The notes beneath the pieces are model-generated. The model saw only the letters and a list, made by a program, of their open reading frames with translations. It was not told the origin of the DNA and made no database searches. Of a stretch of 36,211 bases of DNA, positions 1 to 8,659 are shown one piece after another. Within the stretch, counting starts at the first letter, position 1. Each line of letters begins with the position of its first letter. A program made the position numbers and the translations under genes. Origin of the DNA: DASZZX01 sp036260415 (GTDB lineage: Bacteria; Actinomycetota; Nitriliruptoria; Nitriliruptorales; JAHWKO01); assembly GCA_036260415.1 (NCBI GenBank), contig DASZZX010000184.1, positions 1-36,211 on the forward strand, in the 5' to 3' direction.

Positions 1-74
1 CACGTCGGGGTCGTCGAGTTGGTAGATGCCGCGTACGGCTTGCTATCCGTTACCCGGCCCTCGGCACCGGGGCG

Positions 75-1187
75 GTGATGGTTGCCAGGGTTCGGGTGTG
101 GACGAGTGGATACTCGGCCGTGGTCGCGGCTCTGGAGGCACCGGTGGGTGTGCGGGTCGTCCGTCAGGCGGGAGGTCATCGGCTTGCGGAGGTGAGCAGC
201 GCGAGCGGCGCGGTCAACGGGTTCCTCGAGCACCTTGAGACGCGCTGCTACTCGCCGGCGACGGTGCGGGCCTACGCCTTTGACGTGGCGAACTTCGTGA
301 CGTTTCTCGACGACCGGGGTCTGGTGCTGGGCGAGGTGGTTCCGACCGATCTGTTCGCCTATCTCGAGTGGCAGCAGCGCCGGCGTCCTGGAGGCAAGGT
401 CGTCCGGCTGGGACGGACGGGGCCGGCACCGGCGACGATGAACCGCCGGATCAGCGCGGTGCGGGGCTTGTTCGAGCATCAGGTCATGACCGGGGCGGTG
501 GCGGAGAACCCGGTCCGGGCAGCTCGCCGAGCGAACGGGCTGCGCACCCCGACCCGCGGACTGCTCGGTCATCTGGGGTCAGCACGGCCACGCGGAGGCG
601 GGCGGCTCGTAAGGCAGCCGGATCGTCTGCCCGAGACCGTCGACGCCGACGACCTCGCGGTCTTTGTTGCCGATCTGCTGACCTACCGCGACCGCGCGAT
701 TGTCCTCGCGATGGTCTTGGGCGGGCTCCGGGCCGGTGAGGTCCGGTCGCTGCGGCTGGCCGATGTGGACCTGGCCCTGGGCCGGGTGCGGGTGATCGGC
801 AAGGGCAACCGGGAACGCATCGTCCCGATCGACCCGGCGTTCTTCGCCGAGTGCGTGGCCTACCTGCGGGAGGAACGACCGGCGGGGTGCGCCACGCCGG
901 AGTGCTTCGTGGTGCTGCGGGGCCCGACCCGAGGACAGCCGATGACCGAGGCTGGGATGCGCAAGATCTTCCGGACTCATCGGGAGCGGTCCGGTGCGAT
1001 GCGGGTGCGTCCGCACCGGCTGCGCCACACCTACGGCACCGAGCTGGCGGCGGCCGGGATCGACCTGTTGGCCTTGCGGGAGCTGATGGGGCACGCCTCA
1101 CCCGAGACCACCGCCCGCTACATCCACCTGTCCCCGGAAGGATTGGCCGCCGAGTTCGCCGCCGCCCGGGCGGTGATGGACCGATGA
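75..1187 (+). CDS. Tyrosine recombinase/integrase, first of a pair
   Basis: This 370-residue site-specific recombinase is of the phage-integrase/XerC-D type. An N-terminal SAM-like core-binding domain (about residues 45-150) precedes the catalytic domain (about 185-365). The catalytic set is visible: R219 in GLRAGEV, K243 in the beta-hairpin, H314 and R317 in HRLRHTY, H340 in GHASPETT and the nucleophile Y349 in ARYIHLS, so the protein looks competent. The start is GTG at 75 or ATG at 78; neither has a strong ribosome binding site. Its stop overlaps the start of the next recombinase (ATGA), an arrangement typical of paired integrases of actinobacterial mobile elements. It is probably not part of the biosynthetic cluster and marks mobile DNA at its left side. 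The recombination target cannot be read from the window. Confidence 0.9.
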   Translation: MMVARVRVWTSGYSAVVAALEAPVGVRVVRQAGGHRLAEVSSASGAVNGFLEHLETRCYSPATVRAYAFDVANFVTFLDDRGLVLGEVVPTDLFAYLEWQQRRRPGGKVVRLGRTGPAPATMNRRISAVRGLFEHQVMTGAVAENPVRAARRANGLRTPTRGLLGHLGSARPRGGGRLVRQPDRLPETVDADDLAVFVADLLTYRDRAIVLAMVLGGLRAGEVRSLRLADVDLALGRVRVIGKGNRERIVPIDPAFFAECVAYLREERPAGCATPECFVVLRGPTRGQPMTEAGMRKIFRTHRERSGAMRVRPHRLRHTYGTELAAAGIDLLALRELMGHASPETTARYIHLSPEGLAAEFAAARAVMDR

Positions 1188-3152
1188 TCGCCGCGACCGT
1201 GCCGGTGACGGGCACGAGGCTGTTGGAGGTCTACGTCGACCACCAGCATCTGCTGGGAGGCTCGCCGGCGTGGCAGCGGGACCGGATTACGGCTGCACGC
1301 GAGTTCCTGCGAGCTCATCCGGATCTTGACGCGTGGATGGCTGATCCGCTCGAGGCGCGGCTGGTCGAGCTGCAGCGACGACGCTGCGGCACCTGGCCGT
1401 TCCTCGGATTCGCGATCCTTACCGGGGCCTGCCGTGCGGACGCGGACCGCTGTTCGCCAAGAACTTCGGGCACAGCATGGCGCGGTGGACGGCTGGGCTG
1501 TTCGCCGAAGACGTCGCTCGGCTAACCGAGGCTGCGGGGCGGCTGGGGATCCCGGCCAAGACCACGACGGCGCTGCTACGTCGGGCGCTGCCAATGGCGG
1601 TCGCGTTCACCGGGCACCCACCCGGCGCTCTGACCGTGGAGGACCTCGACGAGCTCCAAGGAGCCATCGCGTCCACGCCGCGGCTGACCGCACCGATGCG
1701 ACGACAGTGGTCGGCGTCGGTGTTCGGGCTGCGCCAGCTGCTGTTCGAAGCACGGATCACCGACACGCCGGCGATGCACCGTCGCGGTGACGGCCCGGCC
1801 GCTCGCGCGGCGCGGCTGGCTGGCGTCGGAGCGCCCGAGATCCGCCACACCCTGCTGGCCTACCTAGATGCCCGCGCGCCGGTGCTGCGGCCCAACACGA
1901 TCGACAAGCTCACCTCGGCGCTGGCGATCTTCGGGGAGTTCCTCACCGAGACGTTCCCAGAGCTGACCACGATCGCGAACCTCGAACGCCACCACGTCGA
2001 GGCATTCATGAGCTGGACCGCGACCCGACCCGGCCAGGGCACCCAGCGCCACGTCCAGCAGGTCGGCGCGTCCACCATCGCCCATGCGGTGATCTCGCTG
2101 CGGGCCCTCCTCGACGACATCGCCGCCTGGGGCTGGGCCCAGGCACCGTCGCGACGGTTGGTGTTCGCCACCGACATCCCCCGCCAACCTGACCTGCTGC
2201 CTCGTGCACTGCCGCCCGACGTCGACGCCAGACTCATGGCCGCCGTCGCCGCGCTCGATGATCCGTTCGCCCGGGCCGGGCTGACCGTGATGCGGGGCAC
2301 CGGCCTGCGGGTCGGGGAGCTGCTCGACCTCGAGCTCGACTGCATCGTCGACTACGGCCCGGCCGGCAGCTGGCTGCGGGTCCCGCTCGGCAAGCTGAAC
2401 AACGAACGGGCTGTCCCGCTCGACCAGCCACCCCTCGACGCTCTCGACGACTGGTTCGACCACCGCCAGCACCAGCGCGCTCTCCCGCACCCCCGCGACG
2501 GTCGACTGGCCGACTTCGTGTTCGTCGAACGGGGCCGCCGACTCGGCCCCACCCGGCTGCAGACCGGCCTGCGCACCGCCGTCGCCACGCCCGGACTGAC
2601 CGCGGCCGACGGTGCACCCCTTCGTGTGGTCAGCCACCAGCTGCGTCACACCTACGCGACCTCGCTGGTCAACGCCGGCATGTCCCTGCAGGCCCTGATG
2701 GCCCTGCTCGGGCATCGCAGCCCGGAGATGACCATCCGCTACGCCCGGCTGGCATCCCCGACCCTGCGGGCCGCCTACGACCAGGCCATCGGCAAGATGC
2801 GACGGCTCCTGCCGATCGCCCCACCGCCCGGACCGGCGCCGGTGCCCGACCGGGTCCAGTGGCTGCGCTCGGAGATGCTCAAGACCCGCGTCGCGCACGG
2901 CTACTGCTCCCGCGATCTGGTCGCCGACGCGTGCTCCTACGCCAACATCTGCGAGACCTGCCCGAACTTCACCACCACGCCCGAGTTCGGGCCGCGATCA
3001 CCGATCAGCTCGCCGACATCCGGCAGCTTCGCAACGACGCTCAAGATCGCGGCTGGACCTCCGAGGTCGCCCGCCACGACCGCGTCATCACCAGCCTCGA
3101 AGCCCACCTCCAACGCGTCGCTCACGATCGCTCGAAGAGGAATCGCTCTTGA
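1184..3152 (+). pseudogene. Second tyrosine recombinase, broken by two frameshifts
   Basis: The gene starts at ATG 1184, overlapping the stop of the first integrase. Its reading frame runs in three pieces: 1184 to about 1447, about 1450 to 2988, and about 2990 to 3152. Near 1447-1451 (GACCGCTGTTCGCC) one base appears lost, and the sequence resumes in another frame with FAKNFG. Near 2989 (GAGTTCGGGCCG) one C appears lost, and the expected C-terminal helix (ITDQLADIRQL onward) continues in the shifted frame to a TGA at 3150-3152. The middle piece keeps the catalytic domain, with RVGELL, HQLRHTY and GHRSPEMTIRY. A Cys-containing segment (CETCPNF) near the end resembles that of larger paired integrases. 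A shortened product from an internal start at 1477 is possible but would lack part of the N-terminal domain. Sequencing error at either site remains an alternative. Confidence 0.75.
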
Positions 3153-3170
3153 CCCGTCCCCGAGGGCCGG

Positions 3171-4130
3171 TTAATTCGCGGTCCAGGCGTCGGCGACCTC
3201 ACCGCGAGGATCACCGGCCCGCAGCAGTCCTTGCCGCCGGGCGCGGCCGTCGTCATCGAGGTGCTCGTCGGCCAAGACCAGCAGCTTGCGGGCCCGGTAC
3301 AGCGGGTCACGCTTGCGACCCCGGTGCCCCAGTGTCTCGTTCTGCACGCGCCGGCGGGTGTCGTCGAGCCGCTCGCCGGCGATGCGGACCACGTGGAAGG
3401 GGTCGGCGACCTGGACGGCGGCGGGCAGCATCGTGTCGGCCACCAGCCGGTAGGCGCCCGACAGGTCCAACGTCACGTACCGGATCGCGTCGACCCACCC
3501 GGTAGGACGCTGCGCCAACCGGCACGCCGGCAGGGCGTCGCGGCCTCGACGACATCCAGCAGCCGCCCATCGACCGACGATCGCGGTCGACCAGATCCGC
3601 TGCCGCCACGGGCCGTGGCGGACGAACGACGTCTCGTCCAGACCCAGCACCGCGACCGGCCCGATGCGGTCGGGGTCGACCACCAGCGCCAGCCCGTAGC
3701 CGATCACGGCACGGTTGACCGTGTGCCAGTCACAGCCCAGATCGTCGGCGACCTCACTGACCGTGCGCCCGTGACGGCCGACCTGCTCGCACGCCCACCG
3801 GGCAGCCCCGTCGGTGATGCCCCGGTTGCCCGCCACGATGCGATCGTCGATCTGCATCCACGACCCGACCGGGCACGACCGGTTGGGGCAGCGCCAGCGG
3901 ACCTGCCGCCACACCAGCACCGTCGGCGTGCCGAAGCACGGCAGGTCCACCAGCCGTCGGCGGCGCGTCTCCTTGACCGTCGCCGTGGTGCCACACCACG
4001 AGCACGCTGGCCGCGGCATCGTCGACCGCACGTGGACCTGCATCGGCGCAGGCCAGCGCACCACGCCAACGACCTCCACGTCGCACAGTCCGACCAGCAA
4101 CCGGCACACGTGCGTAGCATCGATCTCCAC
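3171..4130 (-). pseudogene. ISL3-family transposase remnant, C-terminus missing
   Basis: This 319-residue minus-strand reading frame (GTG start) resembles ISL3-family DDE transposases. It has an N-terminal zinc-binding region (CSWC and CPNRSC), a helix-turn-helix region around EVADDLGCDWHTV, the first catalytic Asp in LGLDETSF, the second in LDLSGAYR, and the family segments VADPFHVV and LGHRGRKRDPLYRARK. Family members usually run to about 400 residues or more. This one stops after DAWTAN, so the region carrying the last catalytic acid is absent. Between about 3543 and 3590 the translation leaves the family pattern (GRWAAAGCRR), while the shifted frame gives DGRLLDVVE. That indicates two compensating indels. 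The remnant abuts the end of the broken integrase and is almost certainly inactive. Confidence 0.8.
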
Positions 4131-4185
4131 AGGGGCTCCTGGAGCGGTAGGCGTCGAACACCTCCACTCCCGCGGAGCCCCTGTG
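4128..4185. repeat. 12-bp inverted repeat at the transposase 5' end
   Basis: CACAGGGGCTCC (4128-4139) is the exact reverse complement of GGAGCCCCTGTG (4174-4185), with a 34-base spacer. One arm covers the GTG start codon of the transposase remnant. The outer arm may be the surviving terminal repeat of the insertion sequence, or the pair may form a hairpin that limits transposase translation. The other end of the element is lost, so the terminus cannot be confirmed. Confidence 0.5.
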
Positions 4186-4478
4186 CTCTACCCAGCAACC
4201 TCCACCGCGCTCACCGACCCGTCAGCCCCCTCAACTTCCGAAGCGCCGCTATTCCTCACGGCCCAGCTGGGGCCGGAGCCTCGGATCCGCTTTCGGGACC
4301 GGCCCCCGCGGCGGTTGTTCTTGCTATCTTTGGGACTTCTCGGCTCCGTTCATCACCACCCCTGTCAGTCGATCACACAGCCTGAGCATGATGATGAGCC
4401 CTCGGGGCGTCCGCGCTTCTTGGGCCTTACCAACCTGGGGAGGCAAATCTCTCCCCGAGTTCGTTCGCTGTGCGTCGG
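4186..4478. other. Non-coding gap between IS remnant and cluster
   Basis: I see no convincing gene here; codon bias in the open frames is poor. Apart from a small stem-loop near 4437-4456 nothing is recognisable. This is a likely left border of the biosynthetic region. Confidence 0.5.
4437..4456 (-). terminator. Possible stem-loop terminator
   Basis: GGGGAG (4437-4442) pairs with CTCCCC (4451-4456) across an 8-base loop. It sits about 23 bases past the stop codon of the last gene of the UvrA operon. No clear U-tract follows, so this is only a weak terminator candidate. Confidence 0.3.
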
Positions 4479-5054
4479 TCAGCAGTTGGCGGCGTAGCTC
4501 CGCTCGAGTAGTCGCACGACCTCGTCATCGACCTCCGCCGGATCGGTCAGCGCGATGCGGACGTTGCCATGCGGCAGTCCCTTCGCGGTGAGCAGGCGTC
4601 CGACCGGCTGCGCGCCCGGCAGCTTCAACCCCAGATCCACCCGCTGCCTGGTGGAGGCCCGCACCATCGAGAACGTCCGCCGCGGCGTGACGAGCGAGAC
4701 GTAGCCCTTACGGGCCTGGACGGTGACGTCGCCGACCGACGTTGCGACCTCGATCACCGTGTCGAGGATGGGGCGGAGATGCGGTCGGTCGCGGTACTGG
4801 CCGTCGATGAGGTCATCGGCGCTGGCCAGCATGAAGTCGGGGTACCCGAACCGCTCCATCACGAGGATCATCAAGGGGTACCCGGTGATCCCCCGATCGA
4901 CCAACCACGCCTCCAGATTTCCTTCGTCGGTGATGTCGCTGTCTCGCACACGCTCGTTCCACTCCGACAGTCCGAGTCCGGTTTGCTCCTGGAGCAGCCG
5001 GGCCGACTGGTCAATCATCCCAGTCCAGTCCTGTGCCTGCGGGCGTGCGCTCAC
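4479..5054 (-). CDS. DUF4287/DUF5655-type protein
   Basis: This 191-residue protein of unknown function has an N-terminal DUF4287-like helical region (about residues 10-85: LLQEQTGLGLSEW, EAWLVDRGITGYP). A DUF5655-like domain follows (about 95-190: HLRPILDTVIEVA, VTVQARKGYVSLV, TRQRVDLGLKLPG, VDDEVVRLLERSY). Family resemblance is recalled, not searched. The GTG start at 5054 overlaps the stop of the UvrA-like gene (GTGA) and has GGAGAGGAG just upstream, so it should be translationally coupled to it. It is the last gene of the kinase, NTF2-like and UvrA operon. No enzymatic role can be assigned, and whether it belongs to self-resistance is unknown. Confidence 0.75.
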   Translation of the reverse strand: MSARPQAQDWTGMIDQSARLLQEQTGLGLSEWNERVRDSDITDEGNLEAWLVDRGITGYPLMILVMERFGYPDFMLASADDLIDGQYRDRPHLRPILDTVIEVATSVGDVTVQARKGYVSLVTPRRTFSMVRASTRQRVDLGLKLPGAQPVGRLLTAKGLPHGNVRIALTDPAEVDDEVVRLLERSYAANC

Positions 5055-7651
5055 GGGGATCTCCTCTCCAACTCGCGGCGAACGTGTTGTCCGATCAGGC
5101 TGTGGCCGGTTCCTACGACCTGCTCGGGCGTGCCGCAGCAAACGAGCCTGCCGCCGCGCGTTCCGGCCCCCGGACCAAGCTCGATGATCCAGTCGGCGCT
5201 GGCGACCACGGACACGTGGTGCTCGACTGCGACCACCGTGTTGCCGTTGTCGACCAGACCGTGCAGCACCTGCAGCAGGCGACCGATGTCGTGGGGGTGC
5301 AGGCCGGAGGTGGGCTCGTCCAGCAGGTACAGGGTGCGGCTCCCGCCCCGCGACAGTTCCGCAGCGAGCTTGACGCGCTGAGCTTCCCCGGCGGACAGCG
5401 TCGGGGCCGGTTGCCCGAGCCGCAGGTACCCGAGCCCGACGTCTGCTAGCGCTTGGAGCGGCCGTCTCGCGGGCTCGGACTCCGCGAACAGCTCCAGCGC
5501 AGCGTCCACCGCTAGCTCCAGCACCTCGGCGATGGTCAGACCCGAGTACCGCACCTCGAGCGTCGTCGCCAAGTAGCGGCTGCCCAAGCAGGTCTGGCAT
5601 GGCGCGTACACGTCGGGCAAGAACCGCATGTCGATGCGGATCGAGCCCTCTCCCGCGCAGTTCTCGCAACGCCCGCCGGGGGAGTTGAACGAGAACCGTC
5701 CCGCCTTGAAGCCCCGTTCGCGCGCGTCGTCGGTCCGGGCGAACGCGGCGCGGATGGCGTCGAACGCACCCGTGTACGTGGCGGCGTTGGAGCGAGGGCT
5801 CCGACCGATCGGCGATTGCTCGACGCGCACGGCGCGATCCACGAGCTCCAGTCCGTCGATGCCGTCGTGCGTGCCCGGCACCACCGGTTCGTCATGCAGC
5901 GCCCGCGCCAGTGTGCGGTAGAGGATGTGATCGACCAGCGTCGACTTTCCGGAGCCGGAGACCCCGGTGACCACGGTGAAGCACCCGAGGGGGAAGCCGA
6001 CATCCAGGTCAGCGAGGTTGTGGGCGCGGGCACCTCGCACCTCGAGCCACGCGACGCCCTCCGGGATCGTCCCGCGTCTCGCACCCACGGAGAGCCTGCC
6101 CGTCAGGTATCCCCCGGTCAGCGAGCGACCGTCGTCGAGCAGTGCCCCGACGGAGCCGCTGTGGAGGATCCGCCCGCCCTCCTCCCCCGCCCCCGGACCG
6201 AGGTCGACCACCCAGTCGGCGGCACGCACTACCTGGTCGTCGTGCTCGATGACGAGCACGCTGTTGCCCTGGTCGCGCAGCCGGCGCAGGGCGACGAGCA
6301 GGCGTTCCACGTCGGCCGGATGCAGTCCAGTGGTGGGCTCGTCGAGCACGAAGAGCAGCCCGAACAGCTCGGTGCCGAGGTGCTGCGCCAGCCGCAGCCG
6401 TTGAACCTCGCCGCGGGACAGGGTCGGGGTGGCGCGGTCGAGGGTGAGATGGTCGAGGCCGACGTCCGCGAGGTGTCGCAGGCGTGTCGTGATCTCCTCG
6501 AGGACGCGGCTCGTGAGCTCGCGCCGTGGCGGGTCAGCGTCCAGCTCCTCGAAGAACCTCAGGGCATCGCTTACGGTCATCGCGCAGACCTGGGCGATCC
6601 CGACGCCTCCGCGAGTGGGGTGCCGCAGCAGGACAGCGCGCTGTCTCGAGTTCAGCCGAGCGCCACCGCACGCCGCGCACGGCCGGTGCCGGATGAACGC
6701 GGCTGCCCGGTCGCGGGAGCCGGTCAGGTAGGCCTCGTGGTAACGACGGAGGAGCCACGGGACCACGGCCTGGAAGCGCTGTTGCCGCGCCACGCGGCCC
6801 GTCGTCTCGTCGGCCTGCGGCACCCCCTCCCCGGTAAGCAGCGCCCTGTGAGCCGCAGCCGGCAGCGTCCGCCAGGGCGCCTCGACGTCGACGCCGAGCT
6901 GCCCGGCGACCGTCAGCGCGTTGGTCAACTCGGCGCCGGTGCTGGGATCACGCCACGCGGCGAGCGCCCCACCGGCGAGTGACCGCTCGGGGTCGGGGAC
7001 GACGAGGTCCAGATCGACGTGCGGCTCGGTGCCCAGGCCGTGGCACTCGACGCAGGCGCCGTACGCCGAGTTGAACGAGAACCCCCGCGAGGTCATCGAC
7101 GGTCCGAGCTCGACGTCGCCCCGAGGGCAGAGCCAGCCGCCGTCGAACCGCAGTCGGTCGCCGCAGCTGGTGCAGTGCGGTTCGCCCGCACGCGAGTACA
7201 GCACGCGCAACAGGTCGTAGACGTCGGTGATCGTCCCGACCGTGGAGCGGGGATTGCTCGGCAGCGTTCGATCGTCCAGGGCGACGGCCGGGCACAGACC
7301 CTCCAGCGCGTCGGCGTCCGGCTTGTCGAGCTCCTCCAGGAAGGACCGTGCGAACGCCGACATCGACTGGACCTGGCGTCGCTGGGCCTCCGCGTAGATG
7401 GTGTCGAAGGCCAGCGTCGACTTCCCGGAGCCCGAGACCCCGGTGAACACCACCAGGCTACGGTGGGGAAGTCGGACGGTCGACCCCTTGAGGTTGTGCT
7501 CCCGGGCTCCGCGCACGACGAGCCAATCGGGCCAGCGCTGCTGCCTCGGGGTAGCCTGGACGATCTCCGGGTCAGCCCGCCCGTTGTCCGCGGCCCGGAC
7601 GGACGTCGCCCTGTCGGAGGACCGGGGTCGACCGCGTGACGATCTGGTCAT
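5051..7651 (-). CDS. UvrA-like ABC ATPase lacking the UvrB-binding domain
   Basis: This 866-residue tandem ABC ATPase belongs to the excinuclease UvrA family. Visible features are Walker A 1 (GVSGSGKST, residues 71-79), a signature helix LSRGEVQRL with a following VLDEPTTGLHP, Walker A 2 (GVSGSGKST), the second zinc module (CENC and CQTC), signature 2 LSAGEAQRV and LLDEPTSGLHP. After the GEPHCTSCG segment the sequence passes within about 40 residues to FSFNSAYGACVEC. The roughly 120-residue UvrB-binding domain of housekeeping UvrA is therefore missing. This matches class II/DrrC-like UvrA proteins that protect antibiotic producers. In an enediyne cluster the reasonable inference is DNA-lesion or drug recognition for self-resistance without classical excision repair. 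The ATG at 7651 has only a distant GAGGAA, so the exact start is less certain. Confidence 0.92.
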   Translation of the reverse strand: MTRSSRGRPRSSDRATSVRAADNGRADPEIVQATPRQQRWPDWLVVRGAREHNLKGSTVRLPHRSLVVFTGVSGSGKSTLAFDTIYAEAQRRQVQSMSAFARSFLEELDKPDADALEGLCPAVALDDRTLPSNPRSTVGTITDVYDLLRVLYSRAGEPHCTSCGDRLRFDGGWLCPRGDVELGPSMTSRGFSFNSAYGACVECHGLGTEPHVDLDLVVPDPERSLAGGALAAWRDPSTGAELTNALTVAGQLGVDVEAPWRTLPAAAHRALLTGEGVPQADETTGRVARQQRFQAVVPWLLRRYHEAYLTGSRDRAAAFIRHRPCAACGGARLNSRQRAVLLRHPTRGGVGIAQVCAMTVSDALRFFEELDADPPRRELTSRVLEEITTRLRHLADVGLDHLTLDRATPTLSRGEVQRLRLAQHLGTELFGLLFVLDEPTTGLHPADVERLLVALRRLRDQGNSVLVIEHDDQVVRAADWVVDLGPGAGEEGGRILHSGSVGALLDDGRSLTGGYLTGRLSVGARRGTIPEGVAWLEVRGARAHNLADLDVGFPLGCFTVVTGVSGSGKSTLVDHILYRTLARALHDEPVVPGTHDGIDGLELVDRAVRVEQSPIGRSPRSNAATYTGAFDAIRAAFARTDDARERGFKAGRFSFNSPGGRCENCAGEGSIRIDMRFLPDVYAPCQTCLGSRYLATTLEVRYSGLTIAEVLELAVDAALELFAESEPARRPLQALADVGLGYLRLGQPAPTLSAGEAQRVKLAAELSRGGSRTLYLLDEPTSGLHPHDIGRLLQVLHGLVDNGNTVVAVEHHVSVVASADWIIELGPGAGTRGGRLVCCGTPEQVVGTGHSLIGQHVRRELERRSP

Positions 7652-7674
7652 GACGAGCGGACGTTCCTCGCGCG

Positions 7675-8637
7675 TCAGTACTCGTCGTCGATGCCGTACC
7701 CGTGTTCCTGGTGGTGCAGGCAGTACAGCGAGTCACCGGTCCGCAGCTTCGCGCAGCGACGCATCTTGGGGGGGATGAGCGTCTGGCACTGGTTCGGGGC
7801 CTGCCGGCTCAGCTGCTCGATGAGGCCGAGCGCATCGACGTCCATCGCCTTGTAGTAGGCGGCGTCCGAGCCGGCGTGCATCTCACGGAGCGTCTCGTTC
7901 CCGATCGCCCGCTCGGCGAGGTACTCGAAGTCCGCGTTGACGCCCTGTCGTGCGCGCACCTCGCTGACGTCACCGCCCAGACCAGGGAAGTTGGAGTTGA
8001 TAATCTGCTCCTCCCACTGGTTCTCGAACGGGCTCGTGCTTTCGCAGGAGGCGATGGCTCCGTCCACGATCTCGACGGAGTGGATGAGCGCCACGGCCCA
8101 CTGCTTGCCCCCCTGGCCCAGCATGCTGTTGGGGAAGCTCCTGACCTGAGTGCCGCGAGCCGTCGTCCGCACGATGACCTTATTCTCCGCGGCGAGGATG
8201 ATCTTGCTCGCCTCGGTGGTCGCGTCGGGGACGATCGTGAACCAGCCCTTCAGCCCGCGCACGTGCGCCGCCGGATCGATGGGCCACCTGCCGAAGTACG
8301 TCTTGTTGATGTACGGGTTGTGGTGGATCTCGATGATCCCGTCGTAGTCCCGCCGGTTTTGATACTCGAGGTACCGGTAGACGATGGAGACGTTCTTGGC
8401 GATGCGTTCCTCCTCCTCGTCGCGGATGTCCAGCTGCCGACGCACGGCGTCGAGGTCCATCTGATCACCGAAGTGCTCCCGCGCGATGAGCCGGCCGAAC
8501 TCGTAGACGCGGTGCTCGTCCGGGGTGTTCGCCACTCCGGTCAGGGGTTGCCAGGTCCTCGGTTCGCGCGGCTGGAGCTCACGGAAGTTGACGTCGATGT
8601 CCGCGTCCGCCCGTCTGGGCTGCTCCTGGTTGGCCAT
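7675..8637 (-). CDS. NTF2/SnoaL-like protein with C-terminal Cys/His motif
   Basis: This 320-residue protein is of uncertain function. The central part (about residues 80-215) reads like an NTF2/SnoaL-type cone fold: a helix with VYRYLEYQNRRDYDG, then strands with GWFTIVPDATTEAS, KVIVRTTARGTQ and ALIHSVEIVDG. The C-terminal 40 residues carry C284, C295, C306 and H308/H309 in a C-x10-C-x10-C-x-H spacing, a possible small metal site. The ATG is preceded by GAGGGGAG at good spacing. It lies 22 bases after the ABC1-type kinase and 23 bases before the UvrA-like gene, in one operon. It could be a cyclase/isomerase relative like the other SnoaL-type proteins here, or a binding protein that partners UvrA. 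The fold call is moderate and the function unknown. Confidence 0.7.
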   Translation of the reverse strand: MANQEQPRRADADIDVNFRELQPREPRTWQPLTGVANTPDEHRVYEFGRLIAREHFGDQMDLDAVRRQLDIRDEEEERIAKNVSIVYRYLEYQNRRDYDGIIEIHHNPYINKTYFGRWPIDPAAHVRGLKGWFTIVPDATTEASKIILAAENKVIVRTTARGTQVRSFPNSMLGQGGKQWAVALIHSVEIVDGAIASCESTSPFENQWEEQIINSNFPGLGGDVSEVRARQGVNADFEYLAERAIGNETLREMHAGSDAAYYKAMDVDALGLIEQLSRQAPNQCQTLIPPKMRRCAKLRTGDSLYCLHHQEHGYGIDDEY

Positions 8638-8659
8638 GACTACTCCCCTCTCGCTCGGT

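Noticed and set aside
1477..3174. Reading the second integrase as an intact 565-residue gene.
   Set aside because: Integrase-like sequence continues upstream in another frame from ATG 1184, and the last part after about 2989 leaves the family pattern, so a frameshifted gene fits better.
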